A DNA stretch of 64,000 nucleotides from Patiriisocius_A hiemis. Lineage in GTDB: Bacteria; Bacteroidota; Bacteroidia; Flavobacteriales; Flavobacteriaceae. Below are positions 8,455 through 17,155 of this stretch, piece after piece; positions within the stretch are counted from its first letter, which is position 1; every line of letters begins with the position of its first letter. The notes beneath the pieces were generated by a model. It did no database searches and was not told the origin of the DNA. It saw only the letters and a list, made by a program, of their open reading frames with translations. Location of the stretch: NCBI RefSeq assembly GCF_031846325.1, contig NZ_JAVRHZ010000002.1:1-64000 (forward strand), written 5' to 3'. The translations under genes and the position numbers were made by a program.

Positions 8455-9897
8455 CTAAAACTTTAGTTCGGTTGCTGGAATACCAAAGTATAATTCTAGC
8501 ACCTTGGTTTTAAAAATATAATCGTATTTGGTTCTATTTTCTTCAATTTTTGCATTGTCGTAGCGTAACTTAGATTGGCTAAAATCAAAAGCATTTGTAA
8601 GCCCTACATCATATCTATCTTTTGCATATTGGTACGCCAGTTCTTGAGACTCTAATGCGGCTAAAGCGGCTTCATATGCCTTAAGGGCTCCTTTTGCATC
8701 TACATAAGCTTGGTATACATTAGACTCTAAATCTAATTTAGCTTGTTCCAATTGAAACTTAGTTCTTTCAAGATTAATTTTGCTTCGTTTCACGTTTGCT
8801 CTTGCAGCAAACCCGTTAAGTATTGGAATATTTAATTGAAATCCATATGCGATACCATCGTTTTGATATAACTGATCAATAAATGGGTCTGCGCCAACTA
8901 TAACAGTTTGTGTATTTGGAAACTCTCCAATTACGGCTTGTCCAGTTTCTTCAACAACCCCAATTTGCTGTGTTACAGTAGGATTATCAGGGTCAATTTG
9001 CGATTGAAAAGAAGTTGCATCTGTATAACGTGTATCGTACCCAAAGAAAGCAGAAAGTGTTGGATAATAACTACCTCTTGCTATTTGTAAATCTTTTTCG
9101 GCAAGCTCTACATTACTTTCAGCTATTTTTACTTCGCTTCGGTTTTCTTTTGCTGTATTAATAATTTCTGTTACTGGCTTACTTTCAATTCCTTGCTCTA
9201 CTATATCATAGCCTTCATCAACAATATCAAAATTTTCATAGTCTTCAATAAGAAGTAGTTGAGCTAGACTTATTAAAGAAATTGTAACTGCATTTTCAGC
9301 AACCGCAATTCTTTGTTTCTCACTAGCATTTGTAGCCTCAATTTCTAATAAATCTCCTCTTGGTAGCACCCCAGCATCAACCAAGTCATTAGTACGCTTT
9401 ATTTGGTCTTGTGTTACTTGGTTTTGAGATTTTATAACTTCTAGGTTTGCCTTATTAAGTAGTACTTGCAGATATCCATTAGCAACAAATAAAGAAATAT
9501 CATCTTTCATTTTAGCTAGACGATATTGACTTGCCAATTTTGAAATGTCTGCTCTTTGTAGTTGTCTAAAATTTCGTAACCCATCAAACAGCGTATATCC
9601 CACATTTATTCTACCCGTCGCAGATAAAAAAGTTGTTGTCTGTGCGTTGTTAGTTACTGGGTTAAAGCTAAGTCCAGTATTTTCTGAAACTCCACCTGTT
9701 GCACTTATTGAGGGAATAAAATTACCTATTGCAGATAATTTTTCTATATCTGTTACATCAACATCTAGTTCGCTTTGTTTTACAGAAATATTATTTTCTA
9801 GGGCATGTTCTACACACTCTTTAAGTGTCCACTTTTTTTGTGCGTGAGTGCTTGCTATTGTAAATAATGCTATTAGAAAAAAGGTTAGGTTTTTCAT
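8455..9897 (-). CDS. TolC family outer-membrane efflux protein
   Basis: This 480-residue outer-membrane channel protein should form the exit duct for the exporter encoded around it. A signal peptide is evident (MKNLTFFLIALFTIASTHAQ), which fixes the start at ATG 9897; the longer frame adds a charged extension and is unlikely. The mature protein opens with 'KKWTLKECVEHALENNISVKQS', a standard start for Bacteroidota TolC-like proteins. It contains two OEP repeats of paired long helices and beta strands (about 25-230 and 250-470). It lies between the two adaptor genes. Confidence 0.92.
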   Translation of the reverse strand: MKNLTFFLIALFTIASTHAQKKWTLKECVEHALENNISVKQSELDVDVTDIEKLSAIGNFIPSISATGGVSENTGLSFNPVTNNAQTTTFLSATGRINVGYTLFDGLRNFRQLQRADISKLASQYRLAKMKDDISLFVANGYLQVLLNKANLEVIKSQNQVTQDQIKRTNDLVDAGVLPRGDLLEIEATNASEKQRIAVAENAVTISLISLAQLLLIEDYENFDIVDEGYDIVEQGIESKPVTEIINTAKENRSEVKIAESNVELAEKDLQIARGSYYPTLSAFFGYDTRYTDATSFQSQIDPDNPTVTQQIGVVEETGQAVIGEFPNTQTVIVGADPFIDQLYQNDGIAYGFQLNIPILNGFAARANVKRSKINLERTKFQLEQAKLDLESNVYQAYVDAKGALKAYEAALAALESQELAYQYAKDRYDVGLTNAFDFSQSKLRYDNAKIEENRTKYDYIFKTKVLELYFGIPATELKF

Positions 9898-9988
9898 ATT
9901 GTACATCTGACTTTTCAGATATTTTTTTGATTGTTGTTGCTGCATAAGTCTTTTAATTGTTAAAAGTGTTACAGTTTATTTTTAATAA

Positions 9989-11149
9989 TTATCTACCTCC
10001 AAATTGTGAAGGTGCTTTTAATTGGTTCCAAACTTTAATTTTATCTTCTTGTGATACACCACTTATTACCTCAACATAGATCCCATCACTAAGTCCTAAT
10101 TCTACTTCTCGTCTCTCAAAAGATTGATCTCCCACTTCCACCTCTACATAGGGTTTCTTTGTCTCTGAATCGTAATTAACTAATGCTTCTTTAATACTTA
10201 AAACATCTTCAGATTTTGCCAAAATAATAGAGGCATTAGCACTTAGGCCAGCCCTAATAAAAGTAGTATCTTTTTTAGATAGTGTTCCTTTAATTTCGAA
10301 CTGAATAGCTCCGTTTTCAGTAACTCCTTTAGGTGCTATATAATCTAGTATTGCATCAAATTTTTTATTTTCTATTGCTCCGACTGTAATTTCTAAAGGA
10401 AGGTTTTCTTTAATTTTTCCTACTTCACTTTCATCAACTTTTCCTTCAAAAATCATTTTATCTACATCTGCTAGAGTAGCAATTGTAGTACCATCATTAA
10501 AGTTATTTGCTTCAATAACTTGATTCCCTGTTTTTACAGGCACATCTAACACCATCCCAGAGACAGTTGCTCTAATCTCGGTGTTTGCAGAAGCTCCTAA
10601 ACCGCTTGTGGTTCCAGTTTTCACAATATCATAATTTTGTCTAGCTCCTGTTAGGTTAACCTTTTCTTGATTATAACGTTGCTTTGCCTGATCATAAGAA
10701 AGCTGTGCTTGATCAAACTCATTGGCAGAAATAACACCTTTATTAAATAACTCCTTTTGCCTATTATATATATTTTTTTGACTTTCGAAAGCTAGGCGGG
10801 CTGTTTCAACTTGCGTATTTGCAGAGTTAATATTGTTTTTAGCACTAGTTAAAGAAGTAACGTTGGGCACTACCTTTACTTTCGCTATTAAGTCTCCAGA
10901 CTTTATAACGTCTCCTGCCTCTACAAAAATTTCATCAATTATACCTGAAATATTTGGCTTTATAAGTACTTCTTCTTTAGGAACTATGCTTCCTGTAGCT
11001 ACTGTTTTCTTTACAATAGTTTTTTTAGAAGGTTGTTCTGTTTTAAAAATTTCTGGGTCTTTTCTGTCCAGATTAAAGACATACCAAAGTCCCCAAATAA
11101 ATCCTAAAGTTATAACGACTAGTACGGTTATAATAAATCCTTTTTTCAT
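9989..11149 (-). CDS. Periplasmic adaptor, MacA/HlyD type, first copy
   Basis: This 386-residue membrane fusion protein has one N-terminal membrane segment (about residues 4-24), the first lipoyl half 'EVLIKPNISGIIDEIFVEAG', a coiled-coil hairpin (about 90-170, with 'ARLAFESQKNIYNRQKELF'), the second lipoyl half 'IRATVSGMVLDVPVKTGNQV', then beta-barrel and membrane-proximal domains. It directly follows the two MacB-like permease genes (26 bases apart), the usual position for their cognate adaptor. Partner assignment rests on this gene order. Confidence 0.92.
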   Translation of the reverse strand: MKKGFIITVLVVITLGFIWGLWYVFNLDRKDPEIFKTEQPSKKTIVKKTVATGSIVPKEEVLIKPNISGIIDEIFVEAGDVIKSGDLIAKVKVVPNVTSLTSAKNNINSANTQVETARLAFESQKNIYNRQKELFNKGVISANEFDQAQLSYDQAKQRYNQEKVNLTGARQNYDIVKTGTTSGLGASANTEIRATVSGMVLDVPVKTGNQVIEANNFNDGTTIATLADVDKMIFEGKVDESEVGKIKENLPLEITVGAIENKKFDAILDYIAPKGVTENGAIQFEIKGTLSKKDTTFIRAGLSANASIILAKSEDVLSIKEALVNYDSETKKPYVEVEVGDQSFERREVELGLSDGIYVEVISGVSQEDKIKVWNQLKAPSQFGGR

Positions 11150-11174
11150 CTTAATATAAATAGTAATTTGTTAG

Positions 11175-12434
11175 TTATTCTGTTCTTAATGCATCTACAG
11201 GTTTTATTCTTGTTGCTCTTACTGCTGGAAAAAGCCCTGCAACTATTCCAGAAAAAATTAATATTCCAAGTGCAATAACTACAACCCAAATATTTACAGA
11301 AGGATTGGCAAAATTATCTACTGGACCACTTTGTTCTAAAGCATAGTTCATAAGCATTATTGCGCATGCACCGCATGCAACACCCCACATCCCACTAAAG
11401 ATAGTTAACACTAGAGATTCTTGAATTATTTGACCTCTCACTTGCCAAGGAGTGGCTCCTAATGCTCTACGTACACCTATTTCATTAGTTCTCTCTTTTA
11501 CTGAAATTAGTAAAATATTAATGACCCCTATCATTCCAGAGGCTAATATTAAGCCTCCAACAAAGAAGCCAACGAATTTTAGAATATCAAAAAGCCCTGT
11601 AATTCTTCCAAAGGCTTCTGCACGATCAAAGTTTCCAATAGCTCTTTCATCTTCTGGATGAATAGTACGCTGTTCCCGCATAATTTCTAAAATTCTAGGT
11701 TTTAAAGATGTAATACTAAAATCATCGTGCGCAGTTATTGCCATCCACCCTACTGTATCTCCTCTATTAAACACTTGATTAAAAGTGGTAAATGGGACAT
11801 ATATAGTATTTGCAAGTTCTTCGCTATCCCCATTATTGTTTGGTGCTTGAAAAGTGCCAATTACCATAAAGTTTACTCCATTAATTTTTATGTACTCCCC
11901 AACAGCTTCTTCTCCAACATTAAAAAGGCTTGTCACTACTCCATTACCAATTACAACTCCTTTTCTTTTTTCGTTTATGTCTGAGTAACTTATAAACCTA
12001 CCAGCAGTAATATCCATAGGCTGCTGTTTTATATATTCAGGGTAATCTCCACTTACTGTAAAAGCTCCTGTTTTATCATTACGAGTTACATTATTTGCTC
12101 CTTGATATCCCCCTAATTGCCCTCTTGGAGACACATATTTTAGTTCAGGTAATTTCTGCTTTAAAACTCCTACATCTTCAACTTTAAATTGCACACGTCT
12201 TCCTTTAGGCAACCCTTTGTAGGGCTTAGAAGTTCCTTGACCCCACATAAACATAGAATTGGTAGCAAAATCTCCAAAATCTTTACTTACTCCATTTCTA
12301 AGTCCCTTAGTTAAGGAAAGCAATACAACTAGAATAAAAATTCCCCAAAAAACACCAAAAGCAGTTAAGAAGGTTCTAAATGTGTTAGCATTTAGTGCCT
12401 CTAAAATTTCGTTCCAACGGTCTCTATTAAACAT
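11175..12434 (-). CDS. MacB/FtsX-like ABC transporter permease (second of two)
   Basis: This 419-residue inner-membrane protein has the MacB topology: one N-terminal membrane helix (about residues 20-42), a large periplasmic core domain (about 45-270), and three C-terminal helices forming the FtsX domain (about 285-410), with the signature 'INILLISVKERTNEIGVRRALGATP'. In this family ATP hydrolysis drives conformational changes that push periplasmic substrates through TolC (mechanotransmission). There is no fused ATPase; the ATP-binding subunit is encoded upstream. It has one base between it and the first permease gene. The substrate (peptide, lipid, drug) cannot be told. Confidence 0.93.
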   Translation of the reverse strand: MFNRDRWNEILEALNANTFRTFLTAFGVFWGIFILVVLLSLTKGLRNGVSKDFGDFATNSMFMWGQGTSKPYKGLPKGRRVQFKVEDVGVLKQKLPELKYVSPRGQLGGYQGANNVTRNDKTGAFTVSGDYPEYIKQQPMDITAGRFISYSDINEKRKGVVIGNGVVTSLFNVGEEAVGEYIKINGVNFMVIGTFQAPNNNGDSEELANTIYVPFTTFNQVFNRGDTVGWMAITAHDDFSITSLKPRILEIMREQRTIHPEDERAIGNFDRAEAFGRITGLFDILKFVGFFVGGLILASGMIGVINILLISVKERTNEIGVRRALGATPWQVRGQIIQESLVLTIFSGMWGVACGACAIMLMNYALEQSGPVDNFANPSVNIWVVVIALGILIFSGIVAGLFPAVRATRIKPVDALRTE

Positions 12435-12435
12435 A

Positions 12436-13680
12436 CTACTCGTCTCTTAATGCATCAATTGGCTTAATATTGGCTGCTCTTCTTGCTGGGATATAACCTG
12501 CTAGGGCTCCAGCTACTATTAAAACAATAACAGTTGTTACTGCTGTATTAAAATCTACTTGAGGTGATTTAATAAAATCATTATCAACCAGAGGACTCAC
12601 TAACTGTAATAAGCCTACACCTGCAAAAAGACCTATAAATCCTGCTAAGGCTGTAATGAAAATAGCTTCTTGTAGAATAAGACCTATAATAGAACTTGGC
12701 AAAGCACCAATAGCTTTTCTAATTCCAATCTCTTTAGTTCTTTCTTTTACTATAATAAGCATTATATTACTCACACCCACTACACCAGCTATGATTGTAA
12801 AGATGCCTATAAACCAAAAAACATTTCTAATAACAGCGATTAGACTATAGATTTTTTTTGCTTCTTCTAAGGTATTATTTACTCTAACTGCACTCCTATC
12901 ATCTGGTGCTACAATGTGCCTTTCTTTAATATCCTGTTCAATATTTTCTGAAATTGCAGTAGATTTTGCTACGGCTTCATCAAAATTATCAGACATCTTT
13001 ACAGTATATGCTAGTGATCGAACTCTATCTCCGGCGGCAAAAGCAATTTGAGAGGTAGGTAATGGAACAAACACTCGACTTTCTTCTCGTTCTCCACCAG
13101 GGTCTGTATAAACACCTACTACTTTGAAGTTGACTCCCCAAATAGATATGATTTCTCCAATAGGGTTTTCTCCTTTAAATAAATCTTTCTGAATAACATA
13201 TCCAATTACAGCTACCTTTCTAGACTCATCCATATCATCTTGATTGAGATAACGCCCTGAAGTTAAACTAGCATTTTCAATAAATTGCTGGTCTGGACTT
13301 ACCCCTTCTAAACGATAATTTCCTGTTTCACCTTTGTAATTAACTTGACTCCCCCAAATATTATAAATAGCAGTTTTGTATTCTAAGTCCTCCTCATATT
13401 TTTCATTAATGGCTTGGTAGTCACCTATGCGCATTTGTATAAAACGTCCTGGATTTAGCCCTTTATACTCTTTTGTAGTAACACGTGTCCAAACTGAAAT
13501 TCTGTTAGTAGCGTCTTGTTCAAATTGTGTTTTAACCCCTTTTTGTATTCCACTACTAAAACCTAAAAGAATTACAAGAATAAAAATTCCTGAAGCAACT
13601 GAAAGCCCCGTTAAAAAAGTACGGAGTTTGTTTTTTCCTATTGTTTCAAATATTTCTTGCCAACGTTCTAAATCAAACAT
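12436..13680 (-). CDS. MacB/FtsX-like ABC transporter permease (first of two)
   Basis: This 414-residue protein has the same plan as its neighbour: a first helix at about residues 18-42, a periplasmic MacB core, and a C-terminal FtsX domain with 'SNIMLIIVKERTKEIGIRKAIGALP'. The two proteins are similar in architecture but clearly diverged, so they probably form a heterodimer around one pair of ATPase subunits. It begins two bases after the ATPase gene ends. Confidence 0.93.
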   Translation of the reverse strand: MFDLERWQEIFETIGKNKLRTFLTGLSVASGIFILVILLGFSSGIQKGVKTQFEQDATNRISVWTRVTTKEYKGLNPGRFIQMRIGDYQAINEKYEEDLEYKTAIYNIWGSQVNYKGETGNYRLEGVSPDQQFIENASLTSGRYLNQDDMDESRKVAVIGYVIQKDLFKGENPIGEIISIWGVNFKVVGVYTDPGGEREESRVFVPLPTSQIAFAAGDRVRSLAYTVKMSDNFDEAVAKSTAISENIEQDIKERHIVAPDDRSAVRVNNTLEEAKKIYSLIAVIRNVFWFIGIFTIIAGVVGVSNIMLIIVKERTKEIGIRKAIGALPSSIIGLILQEAIFITALAGFIGLFAGVGLLQLVSPLVDNDFIKSPQVDFNTAVTTVIVLIVAGALAGYIPARRAANIKPIDALRDE

Positions 13681-13682
13681 TG

Positions 13683-14393
13683 CTATTGGTTTTGAGCGTT
13701 TGCTACTGCTCTCACTTGAGACACAACACTATCATCTAAAATAACACCATCCTTAAGATTAACAATACGTTTAGTCATGTGTGCAATATCATCTTCGTGA
13801 GTAACCACAATTATGGTTTTTCCCTCATCATTAATTCCTTGAATTAACTCCATAACTCCATAAGACGTCTTAGTATCTAGTGCTCCTGTAGGCTCATCTG
13901 CTAGTAAAACCTTTGGGTCGCTAGCAAGTGCTCTTGCAATTGCAACTCTTTGCTTTTGTCCACCAGAAAGTTCGTTTGGCAAGTGAGTTGCCCATTCTGC
14001 AAGTCCAACTTTTTCAAGATAATGCAATGCCTTATCTGTACGTTCTGCTCTTTTTACACCTTGATAATATAAAGGCATAGCAACATTATCCAAAGCAGAC
14101 TTATAGTTAATAAGATTAAAGGATTGGAAAATGAAACCTAAAAATTGGTTTCTATATTTTGCTGCAACTTTTTCATTAAGTTTTTTTATGGGTTTCCCGT
14201 CTAAGGTGTAGCTTCCTTCATCTGCTTCATCTAACATACCAAGGATATTTAATAAGGTAGATTTTCCAGATCCAGAAGACCCCATTATTGAGACCATTTC
14301 ACCTTCAGAAACATTAAAGTTTATACCTTTTAAAACGTGAAGTGAGTTACTTCCCATCTGGTAAGATTTGTGCAAGTCTTTAATTTCTATCAT
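13683..14393 (-). CDS. ABC transporter ATP-binding protein (MacB/LolD class)
   Basis: This 236-residue ATPase powers the neighbouring permeases. Visible motifs are Walker A 'GSSGSGKST' (residues 38-46), the Q-loop in 'FIFQSFNL', the signature 'LSGGQKQRVAIARALA' (about 140), Walker B 'VLLADEPTGALD' (about 160) and the switch histidine in 'VVTHEDD'. The start is placed at ATG 14393 ('MIEIKDLHKSY'), the usual beginning for this family; an upstream TTG or ATG would add nine unrelated residues. It is the first gene of a seven-gene run ending in tsaB. A palindrome upstream may regulate the operon. Confidence 0.95.
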   Translation of the reverse strand: MIEIKDLHKSYQMGSNSLHVLKGINFNVSEGEMVSIMGSSGSGKSTLLNILGMLDEADEGSYTLDGKPIKKLNEKVAAKYRNQFLGFIFQSFNLINYKSALDNVAMPLYYQGVKRAERTDKALHYLEKVGLAEWATHLPNELSGGQKQRVAIARALASDPKVLLADEPTGALDTKTSYGVMELIQGINDEGKTIIVVTHEDDIAHMTKRIVNLKDGVILDDSVVSQVRAVANAQNQ

Positions 14394-14415
14394 AAAAGTA
14401 ATATTACTACAAAGT

Positions 14416-14434
14416 AACAATCAAATTGGTTGTT
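14416..14434. promoter_or_regulatory. Operator-like imperfect palindrome upstream of the exporter operon
   Basis: AACAATCAAATTGGTTGTT is a 19-base palindrome with only two mismatched pairs outside the centre, and the flanking T/A pair also matches. It lies 23 bases before the ATPase start codon, where a repressor could act. No regulator gene is adjacent, so binding is inference. Confidence 0.35.
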
Positions 14435-14540
14435 ATTTGTGAAAATCATGTTAAGACTTACTTCAATTTTGGTTAGTAAAAGTCTATACAACAAGACTAT
14501 TTACTGCTTTAATTGTTACACTTATTTTATTAAGAGTATG

Positions 14541-14765
14541 TTAATTTTTTGCTTTGGCTTTTTGTCTACTTCTATAGATTGCGAAACCTATTCCTCCAAT
14601 AAGTAAATATGGAAAAATCATTAAATACATAATACCATTATTAATTCCTTTGGCAGCTTGACCACTTTCTTCACTTTCTAACACAGCTCTACACATAGCA
14701 CATTGTGCTTCAGCAGGAAGTACTGCGATTAAAAACAACAGAGTTATTAATAATTTATATTTCAT
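14541..14765 (-). CDS. Small exported CxxC membrane protein in the oxidase assembly operon
   Basis: This 74-residue protein starts at ATG 14765 with a signal peptide ending in 'LPAEAQ'. Immediately after it comes a CxxC motif ('CAMCRAVLESEESGQ'), then one membrane helix (about residues 45-66, 'GIMYLMIFPYLLIGGIGFAIY') and a basic tail. I know no defined function. The ATG overlaps the stop of the DUF420 gene (TAATG), so it is translationally coupled to cytochrome oxidase assembly genes. The CxxC facing the periplasm would suit metal binding or thiol exchange; that is inference from position and motif. Confidence 0.8.
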   Translation of the reverse strand: MKYKLLITLLFLIAVLPAEAQCAMCRAVLESEESGQAAKGINNGIMYLMIFPYLLIGGIGFAIYRSRQKAKAKN

Positions 14766-15289
14766 TAGTAATAAGGAGATATCATGATATATACAATAAC
14801 GCCCGTTACAGCCACGTACAACCATATTGGAAAAGTGATGCGAGCAATTTTTTTATGGGCTTCAAAATTAGATGTAATGGCCCTCACATAGGTAATTAAC
14901 ACAAAAGGGATTACTGTTATAGAAAGTAAAATGTGTGATATTAAAATGAAGAAATAAATATACTTTATAAAGCCTTCTCCTCCGTATGAGGTTGAGTCTG
15001 ATGTCATGTGATAAGCAACATACATGAGGAGAAACAGTACTGACAATACAATACATGTTTTCATTAAAAGCTCATGTGCTCTTCTATTCCCTTTTTTAAT
15101 TTGAATTACAGAAATAATTAATAGGATTGCAGTAAGCCCGTTAATTGTAGCATAAATAGGAGGCAAAAAACCCAAACGTTCTACATTAGGAATTCTAATA
15201 GTAAATAAAACTGCAACAGCAACCGGAATAACAATGGAAAGTATCCAAATCCAAATATTGTATTTTTTTGATGTAGTGCTTGCGCTCAT
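14765..15289 (-). CDS. DUF420 membrane protein (CtaM/YozB-like)
   Basis: This 174-residue protein has five predicted membrane helices (about residues 13-30, 42-62, 77-95, 110-133 and 152-172). It belongs to the DUF420 family, whose Bacillus/Staphylococcus member CtaM is needed for heme-copper oxidase maturation. Conserved histidines in 'RAHELLMKTC', 'YVAYHMTS', 'FILISHILLS' and 'FEAHKKIAR' could bind heme or metal. It overlaps the SCO gene by one base and the small CxxC gene by one base. Role in oxidase assembly follows from family and neighbours. Confidence 0.88.
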   Translation of the reverse strand: MSASTTSKKYNIWIWILSIVIPVAVAVLFTIRIPNVERLGFLPPIYATINGLTAILLIISVIQIKKGNRRAHELLMKTCIVLSVLFLLMYVAYHMTSDSTSYGGEGFIKYIYFFILISHILLSITVIPFVLITYVRAITSNFEAHKKIARITFPIWLYVAVTGVIVYIMISPYY

Positions 15290-15972
15290 TATAATAATTT
15301 TTTTATGTCCTCAATTAACATTTTTATACCTTCTTTTTCAAGACCATCATAATAAATAATGGGGTTTCCATTACTATCTACTCTAGATCGTATTTTTCCT
15401 TCTTTATCAATTAAAGCAAAGTAGCCTTGATGCTCAAAACCGCCATCTATTTCAGGGTTTTCTACAGCATAAATATTAAAGCCTGCATTGGCAAGGCTGT
15501 GTATTTTAGCTTTATCTCCTGTTAAGAAATTCCAGTTGGGGTGTGTAGCTCCATAACCATCTGCATATTGTTTTAGTATTCTTGGAGTGTCATATGTAGG
15601 GTCAATACTAAAGGATGCAATCCCAAAACTTTCTTCTTCCTTATACGCCTCTTGTACATCTAGCATATTAGTTGTCATTATGGGGCAAATACTTGGGCAG
15701 GTGGTAAAAAAGAAGTCTACTACATAGACTTTTCCTTTATAGAAGTCATTAGTAATAGTATCACCATTTTGATTTACAAACTCAAACTTAGGGACAGTTT
15801 TATTAGCTATAGTAGCTAGTTCTTTCTCTAGCGATTTACGTTCAAGGTTATGCCTATCACCATCTACAATTTCTTCATTTGTAATTCTATTTACAATTCT
15901 TGGTAAAAAGATAATAGCAAAAACAACAATTACTGCGCCTAAACCTACGTATGAATATTTAGAGTACTTCAT
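15289..15972 (-). CDS. SCO1/SenC family copper chaperone
   Basis: This 227-residue protein has an N-terminal membrane anchor (about residues 8-25) and a periplasmic thioredoxin fold. The copper ligands of SCO proteins are present: Cys92 and Cys96 in 'TCPSICPIM' and His181 in 'GFEHQGYFALID'. SCO proteins deliver copper to, or reduce, the CuA site of cytochrome oxidase subunit II. It lies between a cysteine-less SCO-like gene and DUF420 in a tight operon, consistent with oxidase assembly. Confidence 0.93.
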   Translation of the reverse strand: MKYSKYSYVGLGAVIVVFAIIFLPRIVNRITNEEIVDGDRHNLERKSLEKELATIANKTVPKFEFVNQNGDTITNDFYKGKVYVVDFFFTTCPSICPIMTTNMLDVQEAYKEEESFGIASFSIDPTYDTPRILKQYADGYGATHPNWNFLTGDKAKIHSLANAGFNIYAVENPEIDGGFEHQGYFALIDKEGKIRSRVDSNGNPIIYYDGLEKEGIKMLIEDIKKLL

Positions 15973-15973
15973 T

Positions 15974-16624
15974 TTATATTTCTCTATCTGCTTTATATTT
16001 TTTAAGAGCTAGCCTATACTCTGCTAAGATAATCTTTACATCATCCCCCATTTTATTATTAATCTCTGAATAATCTGAAGCGTCAAAACCAAACAAGACA
16101 CCTACGTCTTCATCCTGTTTTCTACCTCTTAAATTTAACTCTTTATCAATTATAAAAACTTGTGATGTGGCAAAGCTTGAGTTAAGTGAATAATTAGTTT
16201 TAAGAGAGTTAAATACTTCATCAATATTTTCTGAAGTTCCAAACGCAAATATCCATTGCTCTGGATCTGCAATTTCTCCAATTTGTTCTTTTAGCTTGAT
16301 TACTTGGTTCTGAGTTCCATTTTCGACTAAAAACAAAAATTGAAAATCTTGAAACTCTCTATTTTTTTTATAAATTTTGTGCGCCAAATTAAAAGCACTA
16401 GCCTTTTGATCTATAGGGTTTTTACCAAAGAACCCTAATACAGTAATTTTATCTTGAAGTGTTACAGGTTTTCCTGTTATATCTAAGAAATTAGAAACAT
16501 CATTTACATTTTCGGTAAGTAATGGTAAGCGACCAAAGTTATCTTTCCCAGAAGCAAAAAACATATACATAGACAATGGTAAAATGAAAAGAACTCCTAA
16601 AACTAAATACTTTTTTACCTGCAT
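15974..16624 (-). CDS. SCO/thioredoxin-like membrane-anchored protein lacking the CxxxC site
   Basis: This 216-residue protein has an N-terminal membrane anchor (residues 5-24) and a thioredoxin-like domain resembling SCO. Where SCO has 'FFFTTCPSICP' it reads 'GFFGKNPID' (about residues 64-72), so both copper-binding cysteines are missing; no cysteine remains in the mature domain. It is therefore probably a structural or regulatory relative, not a copper chaperone. The start at ATG 16624 is preferred to 16636 because a good promoter predicts transcription beginning near 16639. It is directly upstream of SCO (one base apart). Family placement is moderate confidence. Confidence 0.75.
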   Translation of the reverse strand: MQVKKYLVLGVLFILPLSMYMFFASGKDNFGRLPLLTENVNDVSNFLDITGKPVTLQDKITVLGFFGKNPIDQKASAFNLAHKIYKKNREFQDFQFLFLVENGTQNQVIKLKEQIGEIADPEQWIFAFGTSENIDEVFNSLKTNYSLNSSFATSQVFIIDKELNLRGRKQDEDVGVLFGFDASDYSEINNKMGDDVKIILAEYRLALKKYKADREI

Positions 16625-16645
16625 CGTGTTACACATTTTATTTTA

Positions 16646-16676
16646 CAAAAATACTGCCTAAAAGGTGTTATCACAA
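16646..16676 (-). promoter_or_regulatory. Promoter of the SCO/DUF420 operon
   Basis: On the minus strand TTG (16676-16674) is followed after 20 bases by TATTTTTG (16653-16646), a full Bacteroidota promoter. Transcription should start near 16639, about 15 bases before ATG 16624. It lies directly downstream of the subunit IV terminator. Confidence 0.65.
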
Positions 16677-16699
16677 CCTAATTAACTACTTTTTAAAAA

Positions 16700-16727
16700 C
16701 AGAAAACCACGCATAAAGCGTGGTTTT
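16700..16727 (-). terminator. Terminator after oxidase subunit IV
   Basis: A perfect 10-base stem (16703-16712 with 16718-16727, AAAACCACGC/GCGTGGTTTT) with a five-base loop, followed on the minus strand by a T-rich run. It separates the cox subunit genes from the SCO operon. Confidence 0.75.
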
Positions 16728-16751
16728 AAATTAATTATTTGCAGATTGTTT

Positions 16752-17135
16752 TTAAAAATCAAACTTTACGTAATTTGCTTTATACACATCAAAAATGTAA
16801 TCTCCTTCTATAAGTAAGATTAAGATTAAGTAGCATATTAAAAATACTGCTGTCCATACTACCATTCTTCTTAAGCCTTTGGTCTCATCACGCATGTGCA
16901 TGAAGTCCCAAGTTATATAATATGCTTTTACAAGTGTAAGAATAATAAATATCCAATTAAGTAACTTCATCGCGAGAAAGCGATTCTCTGTTAACACTTC
17001 TGGTTTTATAATACCTAAGACTACTTCTATTGCAGTTACAAAGCAAAGGAAAAAGAATACACCCCATATTTTGGATATATTACTTTTAAATTTCCAAGCG
17101 CCTCTAAAGATTTCTAATTTATGTTCGTGTGCCAT
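16752..17135 (-). CDS. Cytochrome c oxidase subunit IV family protein
   Basis: This 127-residue membrane protein has three predicted helices (about residues 22-42, 52-75 and 88-110) and matches the short bacterial COX4/CyoD-like subunit found in Bacteroidota ('WIFIILTLVKAYYITWDFMHMRDE'). This subunit stabilises the oxidase and has no redox centre. It lies 20 bases after the larger subunit III gene and is the last gene before a terminator. Confidence 0.88.
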   Translation of the reverse strand: MAHEHKLEIFRGAWKFKSNISKIWGVFFFLCFVTAIEVVLGIIKPEVLTENRFLAMKLLNWIFIILTLVKAYYITWDFMHMRDETKGLRRMVVWTAVFLICYLILILLIEGDYIFDVYKANYVKFDF

Positions 17136-17155
17136 TTCTTAAACTTTCAATACAA

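Noticed and set aside
14473..14510. Inverted repeat between the ABC operon and the small CxxC gene
   Set aside because: The stem has a bulge and no T-run follows on the minus strand, so it is not convincing as the terminator of the oxidase assembly operon.
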